22,460 nt of DNA from JALORV01 sp035255845 (GTDB lineage Bacteria > Pseudomonadota > Gammaproteobacteria > Burkholderiales > Burkholderiaceae_F): contig DATEZE010000307.1 in NCBI GenBank assembly GCA_035255845.1, positions 1 through 22,460 on the forward strand, written 5' to 3'. The number at the start of each line of letters is the position of its first letter. Position 1 is the stretch's first letter. Under the pieces are notes generated by a model. That model was not told the DNA's origin, searched no databases, and worked only from the letters and a program-made list of their open reading frames with translations. A program made the position numbers and the translations under genes. Positions 1-6,866 of this stretch are shown piece after piece.

Positions 1-618
1 ATGGCCACGGATGCGAGCGGCAATAATGCCGCCGAGATCGCCAGCTGGTACAGCAGCGTCTTTTCGGCGCTCGCCGCCGCCAACTGCGTCGCGCGAATCA
101 GCACGGTGGTTGCGGCCCACAGCAGTGCAGCCAGCGCACCACACGCATCGCCGAGCAGCGTCTCGCGGTCGCGCGCGCCAATACCGTCGGCAAAGGCAGC
201 GACGATGCCGGCAAACGCAACCGCGACGCCGAGCCACTGGACGCGGGCAAGCCGCTCGTTGGGACCCACCATGCCAGGCCGAGCGCCGTGAACACCGGCG
301 CAAGGTAGATGAAGATCACTATGCGCGACGCCAGCGTGTGCCCGAGGCCGAAATAGATCAGAAAAATTCGACGGCGAACAGCAGTCCCGCGGCCAGACCC
401 ACCCACAGCGTGCCGTCGCGGCCGAACAGCGGAATGCCACGCGCCCCGGCCCAGACGAGCAGGAGCAGCGTGGCCAGCAGCGAGCGGATGCCGCCCTGCA
501 TCACCACAGAGACGCCGGCCGCGCCGACCTTGACCGTCACCTGCTGCAGCCCCCACAGCAGGGCGCAGACGACCATTAGCCCGTAGGCGGTCGCGTCGAG
601 CGGGCGGCGCGCATGCAT
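1..618 (-). pseudogene. EamA/DMT-family transporter, frameshifted and cut by the window edge
   Basis: The minus strand encodes a DMT-superfamily (EamA) permease starting at the ATG at 618-616 (MHARRPLDATAYG). Hydrophobic helices such as LMVVCALLWGLQQVTVKV follow, then the family-typical APVFTALGLAW segment and a PNERLARVQWLG stretch. The reading frame breaks twice: near 358-366, where a stop follows VEFF and the homology resumes as LIYFGLGHT one frame over, and near 258-266, at a short C run before PNERL. Each break is explained by one missing base in a short homopolymer. The 3' end of the gene lies beyond base 1. EamA proteins export small metabolites, and the substrate cannot be told from sequence. 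This is either a young pseudogene or sequence with two indel errors. Confidence 0.8.
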
Positions 619-686
619 TGCGCGGGATTGTGCCAGTGCACCAAGCGCAGTCGCGCGCCATAGAATCCCCGACGCGGAGGATCCTG

Positions 687-1115
687 ATGAGCCCCGACCT
701 CAAGGCCGGCATCAGCTTTGTGTTCGATTACACCGTGCCGGACAGCAAGACCGTGCCCCAGCTGTATCCGGAATGGCGTGAGTTCGGCGAGATGCCCGAA
801 GTGTTCGCGACCGGCTTTTTGATCGGCTTGCTTGAGGGCGCATGCCAGCTTGCGATCAAGCCATATCTTGACTGGCCGCGCGAACAGTCGCTCGGCACAC
901 ACGTGAGCTTCTCCCATCTCGCGGCGACGCCACCGGGTCTGACAGTGCGGGTCCGCTGCGAAGTCATCGAGGTCGAGGGCCGCAAGGTGCGATTCCGGGC
1001 GAGCGCCCACGATGGCCATGATTTGATCTCTGAGGGCACGCACGAGCGGGTCATCATCGACGTGGCCCGCTTCAACGAGAAGGTCACGGTCAAGCGCCGT
1101 GCCGCAGATCGTTGA
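687..1115 (+). CDS. FlK-like hotdog-fold thioesterase family protein
   Basis: A 142-residue protein of the single-domain hotdog thioesterase family related to fluoroacetyl-CoA thioesterase FlK. Family members hydrolyse acyl-CoA thioesters in the cytoplasm. The ATG at 687 was chosen because GGAGG at 676-680 sits six bases upstream; an in-frame TTG at 618 has no such site. Residues in FlK-like positions are visible: Thr42 (FATGFL), Glu50 (LLEGAC) and His77 (SFSH), matching the Thr/Glu/His triad known for FlK (Thr42, Glu50, His76). The C-terminal GTHERVII strand is also typical. The next gene begins two bases after the stop, suggesting co-transcription. The substrate is unknown, and fluoroacetate specificity should not be assumed. 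Confidence 0.8.
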   Translation: MSPDLKAGISFVFDYTVPDSKTVPQLYPEWREFGEMPEVFATGFLIGLLEGACQLAIKPYLDWPREQSLGTHVSFSHLAATPPGLTVRVRCEVIEVEGRKVRFRASAHDGHDLISEGTHERVIIDVARFNEKVTVKRRAADR

Positions 1116-1117
1116 CT

Positions 1118-1609
1118 ATGGCCGACGCAATGCTCGACGCCGGCGTACTGCAGTTCCTGCAGCGGCGGGTAATGGTCTCCGCCGCTTCGTGCAGCGTTAA
1201 GCACGTTCCCTCTGTCGTGCGCTGCGTCGGCTTCCGGGTCCTCGAGCGGCCGCAGCGACTCGTGATCTTTGTGCGCACGAGCGAAACGGCACGCCTGCTA
1301 GCCGACCTGCACGCGACCAGGCGGGTGGCCGTGGTCTTCAGCGAGCCCACGACGCATCGCACATTGCAGGTCAAGGGGGACGACGCCCTGCCCGGTCCGC
1401 TCGAACACGGCGACTGGCCGCAGGTCGCGGCGCACGTCGAGGCCGCAGTCGCGGAACTGGCACCACTCGGTTATCCCGAGATCTGGGTGCGCAAAATCTT
1501 CGAGTCGGCGCCGAACCAGGTGCAGGCGATTCGCTTCACACCGATGAGCGCCTTTGCGCAGACACCGGGGCCGCGTGCAGGCGAACCGCTGGCCGGAGCA
1601 CAACCATGA
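1118..1609 (+). CDS. PNPOx-like split-barrel protein (putative flavin binder)
   Basis: A 163-residue protein that appears to have the pyridoxamine-5'-phosphate oxidase-like FMN-binding split-barrel fold. This is judged from the beta-rich pattern RLVIFVRTSETARLL followed by RRVAVVFSEPTTHRTLQVKG, the order seen in small flavin reductase/oxidase-like proteins. The ATG at 1118 is preferred over the in-frame TTG at 1112. The stop overlaps the next ATG (ATGA at 1606-1609), so the two genes are almost certainly translationally coupled. Because the neighbour also has a PNPOx domain, the pair may work together on flavin or redox chemistry; that is inference. The exact substrate is unknown. Confidence 0.65.
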   Translation: MADAMLDAGVLQFLQRRVMVSAASCSVKHVPSVVRCVGFRVLERPQRLVIFVRTSETARLLADLHATRRVAVVFSEPTTHRTLQVKGDDALPGPLEHGDWPQVAAHVEAAVAELAPLGYPEIWVRKIFESAPNQVQAIRFTPMSAFAQTPGPRAGEPLAGAQP

Positions 1610-2946
1610 TCGATCCGCCGCTGGAATCGATCCGCGCCTGCCTCGAGGGTGTCGTCCCGAGTCTCGTCGCAACGTGCGACGCCGACGGGGCACCGAATGT
1701 GACGTATGTCTCGCATGTGCACTACGTCGATCGTTCGCACGTCGCCCTGTCGTTTCAGTTCTTCAACAAGACCCGTGCGAACATCCTTGCGAATCCGCGC
1801 GCAGCGGTGTTCCTGGTCGACCCGTGCACCGCCGCGCGCTACGTGCTGCACGTCCGTTACCTGCGCACCGAGGCCGATGGCCCGCTGTTCGAGCGGATGA
1901 AGGCGTACCTGGCTGGCATCGCGTCGCATACGGGAATGGCAGCCGTATTCAAGTTGCAGGGCTCGGACGTCTACGAGGTGCTTGAGATCGAGCACCTCGT
2001 CGGTCCCGAAATGCCCGCGCCGAGCCAGCGCGTTGGTCTGCTTGCGGCCGTGCGGGCGGTCTCGTCCCTGCTGGCCGCGGCCACCGACCTGCGCACGGTG
2101 CTCGACGATGTGCTGGCCGTGCTCGCTTCGGATCTTGGCATCGACCACTCGATGGTTCTGCTGATCGAGCGTGGCCGCGCCAGGCTGTACACCGTGGCCA
2201 GCCGCGGTTATCCGGCCTCTGGCGTCGGCTCGGAGATCCCTCTCGGCCACGGGATCATCGGCGTAGCAGCGCGCGAGGGCACCGCGATCCGCATCTCGCA
2301 CGCGACCAGCGAGTACGCCTACAGCCGCACGATGCGTGAACGCGCGACGCTGGACGGACTGCAAGGGATCGAGACCGAGATCCCACTGCCGGGGCTGACG
2401 ACGCCAGGATCACAGGTCGCGGTTCCGCTGCGTGTTGGCGGCTGCGTCGTCGGAGTCCTATTCGTCGAAAGCGCAAAGGACGCGCGCTTCTCGTGGGAAG
2501 ACGAGGATGCACTGGAAGCCGTCGCCGCGCAGCTCGGCACGACCATCGCGCTGTTGCAGCAGGCGGCCGAATTGTCCGAGGAACCGGCGCAGGTGCCGAG
2601 CAGCCCGCGGCCCCCGCGCGGCGCGGCCGTGACTGTGCGTCATTATCCGATCGACAATTCGGTGTTCATCGGCGACGACTATCTGATCAAAGGGGTCGCC
2701 GGCGCCATCTTCCGCAAACTCGTGCGGGACTACGTTGAAAACGGCCGCACCGATTTCACAAACCGCGAACTGCGACTCGATACATCGATCCGCCTGCCCG
2801 ACATCACCGACAACCTTGAGGCGCGCCTGATCCTGTTGGTGCGGCGCCTACAGGAGCGCGGTCCTGAGATCCGCATAGAAAAAACCGGCCGTGGGCGCTT
2901 CCGACTCGCGGTCGAGCGCCCGCTCGCGCTGGTCGAGGCTGGTTAG
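1606..2946 (+). CDS. PNPOx-GAF fusion protein with unrecognised C-terminal domain
   Basis: A 446-residue, three-part protein. Residues about 1-135 are a PNPOx-like split barrel with the motif FNKTRANILANPRAAVF. Residues about 145-320 are a GAF domain, recognisable from DLGIDHSMVLLIE, the PLGHGIIGVAARE turn and VAVPLRVGGCVVGVLFVES. Residues about 340-440 (YPIDNSVFIGDDYLIKGVAG onward) form a compact alpha/beta domain that could be a winged helix, ending IRIEKTGRGRFRLAVERP. GAF domains bind small ligands or redox cofactors, so a sensory role is likely. There is no GGDEF, kinase or cyclase catalytic domain, so the output is unclear. It overlaps the preceding PNPOx gene by four bases. The domain calls are pattern-based; the C-terminal assignment is speculative. 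Confidence 0.75.
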   Translation: MIDPPLESIRACLEGVVPSLVATCDADGAPNVTYVSHVHYVDRSHVALSFQFFNKTRANILANPRAAVFLVDPCTAARYVLHVRYLRTEADGPLFERMKAYLAGIASHTGMAAVFKLQGSDVYEVLEIEHLVGPEMPAPSQRVGLLAAVRAVSSLLAAATDLRTVLDDVLAVLASDLGIDHSMVLLIERGRARLYTVASRGYPASGVGSEIPLGHGIIGVAAREGTAIRISHATSEYAYSRTMRERATLDGLQGIETEIPLPGLTTPGSQVAVPLRVGGCVVGVLFVESAKDARFSWEDEDALEAVAAQLGTTIALLQQAAELSEEPAQVPSSPRPPRGAAVTVRHYPIDNSVFIGDDYLIKGVAGAIFRKLVRDYVENGRTDFTNRELRLDTSIRLPDITDNLEARLILLVRRLQERGPEIRIEKTGRGRFRLAVERPLALVEAG

Positions 2947-3056
2947 AGAACTGCGGCGCGCTTCGCCCGATGGCTTCGGCGCAGCGGGTTGCCGAACTCG
3001 AGCACTAGCGCGCTCGCCAGAACAGCCGTGCAACCGCAGCGTGCGAAAATTCTTCA
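2947..3056. other. Intergenic gap before the DUF1289 gene
   Basis: This is 110 bases without a convincing gene. I see no strong terminator hairpin. The AT-richer stretch just before 3057 (GCGAAAATTCTTCA) could hold a promoter -10 region for the DUF1289 gene, but no paired -35 is clear. Confidence 0.3.
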
Positions 3057-3269
3057 ATGACTGCCGTCGATCCCGCTGCTAGCGCGAACGCCTCAGTCGT
3101 GTCGAGCGTTGCCTCGCCGTGCGTCTCGATCTGCCAGATGGACCCGGCTACGGGACTGTGCAGCGGCTGCCTGCGCACGATCGATGAAATCGCCGGCTGG
3201 AGCCGCTATTCGGACGCCGAGAAGCACGCTGTCTGGCAGTTGATCGCCGCGCGCCGCGGGCCTGCGTAG
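3057..3269 (+). CDS. DUF1289 domain-containing small Cys-rich protein
   Basis: A 70-residue protein with the full DUF1289 signature: SPCVSICQMDP, then G-L-C-S-G-C-L-R-T-I-D-E-I-A-G-W. The four cysteines (two near the start of the domain and a later C-x2-C) suggest a metal or Fe-S site, which is also the usual annotation for the family. Its molecular role is not established. The N-terminal 20 residues are Ala/Ser-rich and variable. It stands alone on the plus strand after the PNPOx-GAF gene and is not obviously in an operon. The ATG at 3057 is the only sensible start. Confidence 0.85.
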   Translation: MTAVDPAASANASVVSSVASPCVSICQMDPATGLCSGCLRTIDEIAGWSRYSDAEKHAVWQLIAARRGPA

Positions 3270-3315
3270 CGACAGCAGTGCTCTGACTCAGCGCGACGAC
3301 GCCGCGCGCTTGGCG

Positions 3316-3426
3316 TCACATGCAGGCGGCGGTGATGAGGACGACCAGGGCCACCAATGACCACATGCCGGCAAACACCGGCAGGTCCCCGAACGCAACC
3401 AGGCGATCGTCGTCGGACGGGCTCAT
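3316..3426 (-). CDS. Small single-span membrane peptide (36 aa), unrecognised
   Basis: An ATG-to-TGA frame on the minus strand encodes 36 residues: a charged N terminus (MSPSDDDRLVAFGD) followed by a hydrophobic stretch (MWSLVALVVLITAAC) long enough for one membrane span. It is too short for ordinary gene callers. The case for translation is a very strong Shine-Dalgarno sequence, GGGGGAGG, six bases upstream of the ATG (forward 3432-3439). The topology would be a short acidic N-terminal tail with the helix at the C terminus, as seen in small subunits of membrane complexes. I do not recognise the family. It lies between DUF1289 and mobB, both on the opposite strand. Confidence 0.5.
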   Translation of the reverse strand: MSPSDDDRLVAFGDLPVFAGMWSLVALVVLITAACM

Positions 3427-3431
3427 CGCGG

Positions 3432-3462
3432 CCTCCCCCGGGGCGCCCAAAGGAGGTGCCCC
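3432..3462 (-). promoter_or_regulatory. Strong SD and overlapping hairpin upstream of the 36-aa ORF
   Basis: On the minus strand, GGGGGAGG (forward 3432-3439) is directly preceded by an 8-bp hairpin (forward 3440-3447 pairing with 3455-3462, one G-U pair, 7-base loop). The loop side contains CCTCC (forward 3452-3456), which is complementary to the SD core GGAGG. Two mutually exclusive folds are therefore possible, one leaving the SD free and one masking it. Confidence 0.35.
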
Positions 3463-3711
3463 TGAAAGGAGTATCGACAGGTGACGCCCGGCTGTTGATC
3501 GTCCTTTGGGACGAACGAGCCGTGACCGGCCCCGGTTAAGACGCCCGGACTAGCCTCAGCCAGCGGAGGTCACGCTTGCGGCCAGCACGATTTCGTAGGC
3601 GAGCAAGCGCACACATCGAGCTGGCCCGGGGCAACCTGAAGCTGTCATTGCTAGAGTCCCAGTTCGGAATTAACCCGATCGGGCCGCGGTGTGCCCCGCG
3701 GCAATGCCTAC
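3463..3711. other. Structured non-coding stretch upstream of mobB
   Basis: About 250 bases without a convincing gene. It holds a perfect 5-bp stem with a TTTG loop (CGTCC 3500-3504 with GGACG 3509-3513), a direct repeat GACGCCCGG (3483-3491 and 3540-3548), and a 7-bp GC hairpin (3683-3689 with 3696-3702) ending ten bases before the mobB ATG. No canonical Shine-Dalgarno precedes mobB. The stretch could be a structured 5' leader, but no known riboswitch could be matched by eye. Confidence 0.3.
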
Positions 3712-4206
3712 ATGAAAGTCTTTGGTTTCGCGGGCTGGTCTGGCAGCGGCAAGACGGTGCTGATCGAACGCGTCATTCCGCTGCTGACGGCACGCGGACT
3801 CGAGATTTCTCTGATCAAGAGAGCGCATCACGAGTTTGACGTCGACATGCCGGGCAAGGACTCGTACCGTCACCGGAGAGCGGGATGCAGGGAGGTGCTG
3901 CTCTCGTCCAGCGTGCGCTGGGCACACATGCACGAGTTGCGGGGCGAACCCGAGCAGACGTTGCAGCAGTTGGTCGATCGCGTCTCCCCTTGCGACCTGT
4001 TGCTGGTGGAAGGATTCAAGCGGGAGGCCATCCCGAAGATCGAGATATTCCGCCGGGCGAACGCCAAGCAACCTCTGCATCCCCACGATCCGCACATTGT
4101 CGCAGTCGCCGCCGACCGTCGTTTTGACACAGCGCTGCCACAGTTTGACCTCGACGATGCAAGCGGCATTGCCGATTTCGTGTGTACGTTCAACGGGCTC
4201 GATTAG
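3712..4206 (+). CDS. mobB: Molybdopterin-guanine dinucleotide biosynthesis protein MobB
   Basis: A 164-residue GTP-binding protein of the MobB family, which assists MobA in converting molybdopterin to the guanine dinucleotide cofactor used by formate dehydrogenase. The P-loop GWSGSGKT lies at residues 8-15 (Lys14). It is followed by the family-typical LIKRAHHEFDVDMPGKDSYR and DLLLVEGFKREAIPKIEIFR. The ATG at 3712 gives the usual MobB N terminus (MKVFGFAGWSGSGKT); an upstream in-frame GTG at 3691 only adds a short non-conserved leader. A GC hairpin sits just upstream, and no good Shine-Dalgarno is visible. mobA is encoded about 11.5 kb away in the same cofactor cluster. Confidence 0.93.
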   Translation: MKVFGFAGWSGSGKTVLIERVIPLLTARGLEISLIKRAHHEFDVDMPGKDSYRHRRAGCREVLLSSSVRWAHMHELRGEPEQTLQQLVDRVSPCDLLLVEGFKREAIPKIEIFRRANAKQPLHPHDPHIVAVAADRRFDTALPQFDLDDASGIADFVCTFNGLD

Positions 4207-4260
4207 CGTCAGTGGTCGAACGCATTGATCGGACTTCGCAGCTCGTGTAGCGTCTTTCGT

Positions 4261-4983
4261 GTGCAGTCGAATCCCAACGCCGCGCGCCGTCGCGACCTGA
4301 TGCGTCAGGCCGCCTGCGTCGCCGGCGCGTGGGTCGCCTCCGGCGCGTTGCCGGTGGTGGCGTTCGGCGATGTGCAGCGCTATCCGCGTTCGCTGCTGGT
4401 CGACTCACACGGCAGCCCGTGGACGGCACGCCAGCTCAAGACGGGCGAAGCGTTCCTCTTCAACTACCCGTATACGGTTTCACCGGTGTTCTTGATCGCG
4501 TTCGAGCACGAGGTGAAGGCAGCCGAGCTGGTCACCGAAGACAAACGACACTACGCGGCACCGGCCGGCGTGGGTCCGAGCAAATCGATCGTCGCGTTCT
4601 CGGCGATTTGTGCGCACAAGCTGATGTATCCCAAGCCGGCGATCAGCTTCATCGGCCTGCGCAGCGGCGGCCGCGGTGAGCCGTCGTACGTGATCCACTG
4701 CTGCGGCGACAACTCGCGCTACGACCCGTTGCACGGCGCGCGAGTGATCGACGGCCCGGCGCCGCAGCCGCTGGCTGCCGTGCTGCTGGAGTGGGATGCC
4801 CGCAGCGATCACCTGCACGCGGTGGGTACTCGAGGCGGCGAGATGTTCGACAAGTTCTTCGAAAAGTACGCGAAGCAGCTGGAGCTCGAGACCGGTAGCG
4901 GCCTGCGCAAACCGAGCGATGCCACCGTTGTCGTACAACCGGCCGCGAGCTATAGCAGGAATTGGATGAGCTGCCGGGCCTGA
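4261..4983 (+). CDS. Tat-type Rieske-like protein with altered second cluster motif
   Basis: About 240 residues from the GTG at 4261; an alternative TTG at 4225 adds 12. The N terminus has a twin-arginine-like segment (ARRRDLM, residues 8-14) followed by a hydrophobic stretch to about residue 36, consistent with Tat export. A Rieske-type first box is visible, C117-A-H119 in AICAHKLMYP. The second box reads H-C147-C-G-D150-N-S-R-Y-D, where classical Rieske proteins have C-x-x-H-G-S-x-F-D. Aligned on S-R-Y-D, the second histidine is Asp150. A conserved-looking segment GPAPQPLAAVLLEW follows, as in Rieske domains. It may hold a variant [2Fe-2S] centre or none, in the periplasm. It ends before a bidirectional terminator. 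A partner enzyme is not obvious. Confidence 0.65.
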   Translation: MQSNPNAARRRDLMRQAACVAGAWVASGALPVVAFGDVQRYPRSLLVDSHGSPWTARQLKTGEAFLFNYPYTVSPVFLIAFEHEVKAAELVTEDKRHYAAPAGVGPSKSIVAFSAICAHKLMYPKPAISFIGLRSGGRGEPSYVIHCCGDNSRYDPLHGARVIDGPAPQPLAAVLLEWDARSDHLHAVGTRGGEMFDKFFEKYAKQLELETGSGLRKPSDATVVVQPAASYSRNWMSCRA

Positions 4984-5114
4984 GGCGGACACACGACAGC
5001 ACCTGCCTGCTGGCGTGTGCCTGCGATGAGGTCAGCCGGCGAATGCAGGCGTCAGCGTGGGCTACAAGCGTGACCCTACGTCTGAGCGCGCAATTGGGGA
5101 ATGGTCGGAAATAC
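4984..5114. other. Intergenic stretch between Rieske-like gene and terminator
   Basis: I see no gene or recognisable motif here. It is the 3' trailer of the Rieske-like gene leading to the terminator hairpin. Confidence 0.4.
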
Positions 5115-5138
5115 AAAGGCGCCCCACGGGGCGCCTTT
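5115..5138. terminator. Bidirectional rho-independent terminator
   Basis: The inverted repeat AAAGGCGCCCC (5115-5125) and GGGGCGCCTTT (5128-5138) forms a near-perfect GC-rich hairpin. It has T runs on one side and A runs on the other, so it works in both directions. It lies between two convergent transcription units, the Rieske-like gene on the plus strand and the formate dehydrogenase operon on the minus strand. Confidence 0.85.
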
Positions 5139-5159
5139 GCTTGGACGTGAGCGAAACCG

Positions 5160-5534
5160 CTACTTCTTGGCGGCTGGCGCCGCAGCTTGCGCCGGAGCAG
5201 CGGCAGATTGCGCGGTAGCGGCCGCGGGTTGCGCCGGGGCAGCGGCCGCTGCCGGCGTCTCCGCCGGCGGCACGAAGGCCCCCGGATTCACGCAGGCGGG
5301 GGTCGCTTCGGGTGTAACGACCTTGCCCTGGGCCTTCTGCTCCTTGACATACGCGTCGGCGACCTTGGTCTGCGACACACACAGCGTGTAGGCGTCAACC
5401 TTGTTCGCGTGTGCCGCCTTGGCCGCATTCAGCGCCGCCGCCGCCTGCTGCTCAGGCGTTGGTGGCGGCAGCGCGGCCAATCCGCCCGCAGCAGATGCGA
5501 GTCCGCATACAGCAACGATGATGTATCTCACCAT
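5160..5534 (-). CDS. Exported Ala/Pro-rich small protein at the end of the FDH operon
   Basis: A 124-residue protein with an N-terminal signal peptide (MVRYIIVAVCGLASAAGGLA). The short mature core PPPTPEQQAAAALNAAKAAH contains two Cys (TLCVSQT and TPACVNPG). A long low-complexity Ala/Pro/Gln tail ends in AAKK. The two cysteines could form a disulfide in the periplasm. A GGGGAAG Shine-Dalgarno precedes the ATG, and the gene starts 16 bases after the gamma-subunit stop, so it is probably the last gene of the FDH operon. I recognise no functional domain. A role in FDH assembly or envelope attachment would be a guess from position only. Confidence 0.7.
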   Translation of the reverse strand: MVRYIIVAVCGLASAAGGLAALPPPTPEQQAAAALNAAKAAHANKVDAYTLCVSQTKVADAYVKEQKAQGKVVTPEATPACVNPGAFVPPAETPAAAAAPAQPAAATAQSAAAPAQAAAPAAKK

Positions 5535-5550
5535 GACTTCCCCGATGACG

Positions 5551-6618
5551 TTACTTAGTACTCAGCAGGACCGCGCGGCGAACAGGCTCGGGCACCGCAG
5601 TCTCTGACACCATTGGACTTTCTGGCACCTTGCCCGCCTTGATGTCGTTGTACCAGAGCTCGTGGTGATGCTTGGCCCACTCGGCGGTGACGAAGCCATT
5701 GCGCATCGCGCGGTAAGCGCCCTTCATGCCGATCGTGCCCAGGTAAATGTGCACGCACGCCATCGCAATCGCGAGATAGGCCAGGATCATGTGGATGCCG
5801 TTGAAAGTCTGCATCGTGGCCCGGGTCTGGCCGAAGTTCGGAAAGTTGAGCACCAGACCGGAGGCAATTAACAGCGGAGTGAACAAAACCAGCACGAACC
5901 AGAAAACGAGCTTTTCGCCGCCGTTGAACTTTCCCGAGGGGTATTCGTGCCCGGTCAGGTTGCCGACGATCTTCGTCAGCCAAATGAAATCGTCCTTGTT
6001 GAGCCAGTTGTACCGCAGGTACCGGATGATCATCCACACGACGCCGACGATCAGAATCGGTCCAACGAAGTTGTGCAGATTTTTGGCCGCCACCGCCAGC
6101 CATGAATAGAGCGTGTGGCCAATGATCGGAAGCAGCAGCACCTTGCCGAAGGTAATGATCAATCCGGTGATAGCGAGAGTCACCCAGACGATCGCCATCG
6201 TCCAGTGCGCGTATCGATCCGCCGGGCGAAAGCGCTGGACCATCATCTTTGAACCGCTCTCGCCGACCGGTATCGAACCGCGGATGGCATAGAAGCCGCC
6301 GAGTGACACCATCGCCAAGGCAACGAGCAGCCCGCCGATTAGTGCCAGCGGCACGCGCGCCTGCCTCCAGGTTTCGCCGCGTGACTGGATCAGCACTCCC
6401 CGCTCCGGCGAGTCCCCAAGCTGGGTGAAGCCCGGGTCACTAGTACTGGAACGGACTTCGCGCCAGTACGGCGCGTTGTTATACGGTTGAGTAAGGTTTC
6501 GCTCGGTTTGCTGGCGCGCGCCTTCCTGCTGCTGCGGGGTCGCCGGTTGCGCGGCCGCATAGCCCGAGAAGACCAGAACGGCTACTGCCAGTCCGGCCCG
6601 CCAAGAGAGGATCGTCAT
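5551..6618 (-). CDS. fdhC: Formate dehydrogenase gamma subunit (membrane cytochrome b)
   Basis: A 355-residue cytochrome b556-type subunit that anchors formate dehydrogenase in the membrane and passes electrons to quinone. The ATG at 6618 was chosen for its GGGAG site and because it opens a signal-like sequence (MTILSWRAGLAVAVLVF, ending AAAQ). A periplasmic linker of about 60 residues follows, then a first span (LALIGGLLVALAMVSLGG). The cytochrome core begins RFRPADRYAHWTMAIVW, carrying a candidate haem His, and continues LHNFVGPILIVGVVW and NGIHMILAYLAIAMACVHIY with further His ligands. It is longer than E. coli FdnI (about 217 residues) because of the N-terminal extension, which I believe is common in betaproteobacterial homologues. 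It lies 11 bases downstream of the lipoprotein gene. Confidence 0.93.
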   Translation of the reverse strand: MTILSWRAGLAVAVLVFSGYAAAQPATPQQQEGARQQTERNLTQPYNNAPYWREVRSSTSDPGFTQLGDSPERGVLIQSRGETWRQARVPLALIGGLLVALAMVSLGGFYAIRGSIPVGESGSKMMVQRFRPADRYAHWTMAIVWVTLAITGLIITFGKVLLLPIIGHTLYSWLAVAAKNLHNFVGPILIVGVVWMIIRYLRYNWLNKDDFIWLTKIVGNLTGHEYPSGKFNGGEKLVFWFVLVLFTPLLIASGLVLNFPNFGQTRATMQTFNGIHMILAYLAIAMACVHIYLGTIGMKGAYRAMRNGFVTAEWAKHHHELWYNDIKAGKVPESPMVSETAVPEPVRRAVLLSTK

Positions 6619-6629
6619 GTGGCGTCTCC

Positions 6630-6866
6630 CTACTCCGCCGGTATGCGCACGTAGTCGTTCTGACCCTGCGTGCGCGCCTGAATGGCCGCCTCCCATTCCG
6701 CCTGCTTGCCGCCAAACTGCGGTGAGTCCCATGGCGCGGCGACGGGTGCGCCCGAATACTTGCCCTGTTCGTAGCGGGTGACCTTCTTCTCCCCGCACGC
6801 CGACAAGCTGATCGCCCACAGCAGCGCTGCCAGCACCACGCCCAGCGTCCTTAGCGCCCGCATCAT
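6630..6866 (-). CDS. Small lipoprotein encoded between FDH beta and gamma subunits
   Basis: A 78-residue protein with a lipoprotein signal: hydrophobic GVVLAALLWAIS followed by the lipobox LSAC, lipidated Cys at residue 24. The mature part is about 55 residues, polar and without further Cys (KYSGAPVAAPWDSPQFGG, then AAIQARTQGQNDYVRIPAE). The start ATG overlaps the stop of the beta-subunit gene, with GGAAGGGAAG upstream, so it is translationally coupled to it. Being locked between two structural subunit genes suggests a structural or assembly role for the exported enzyme, possibly at the membrane face. No known domain is recognised. A second in-frame ATG lies one codon downstream. Confidence 0.8.
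   Translation of the reverse strand: MMRALRTLGVVLAALLWAISLSACGEKKVTRYEQGKYSGAPVAAPWDSPQFGGKQAEWEAAIQARTQGQNDYVRIPAE

Noticed and set aside
3463..3711. Definite assignment as a molybdenum-cofactor riboswitch
   Set aside because: The stems seen do not let me match the known consensus by eye; it is kept only as an unassigned structured leader.
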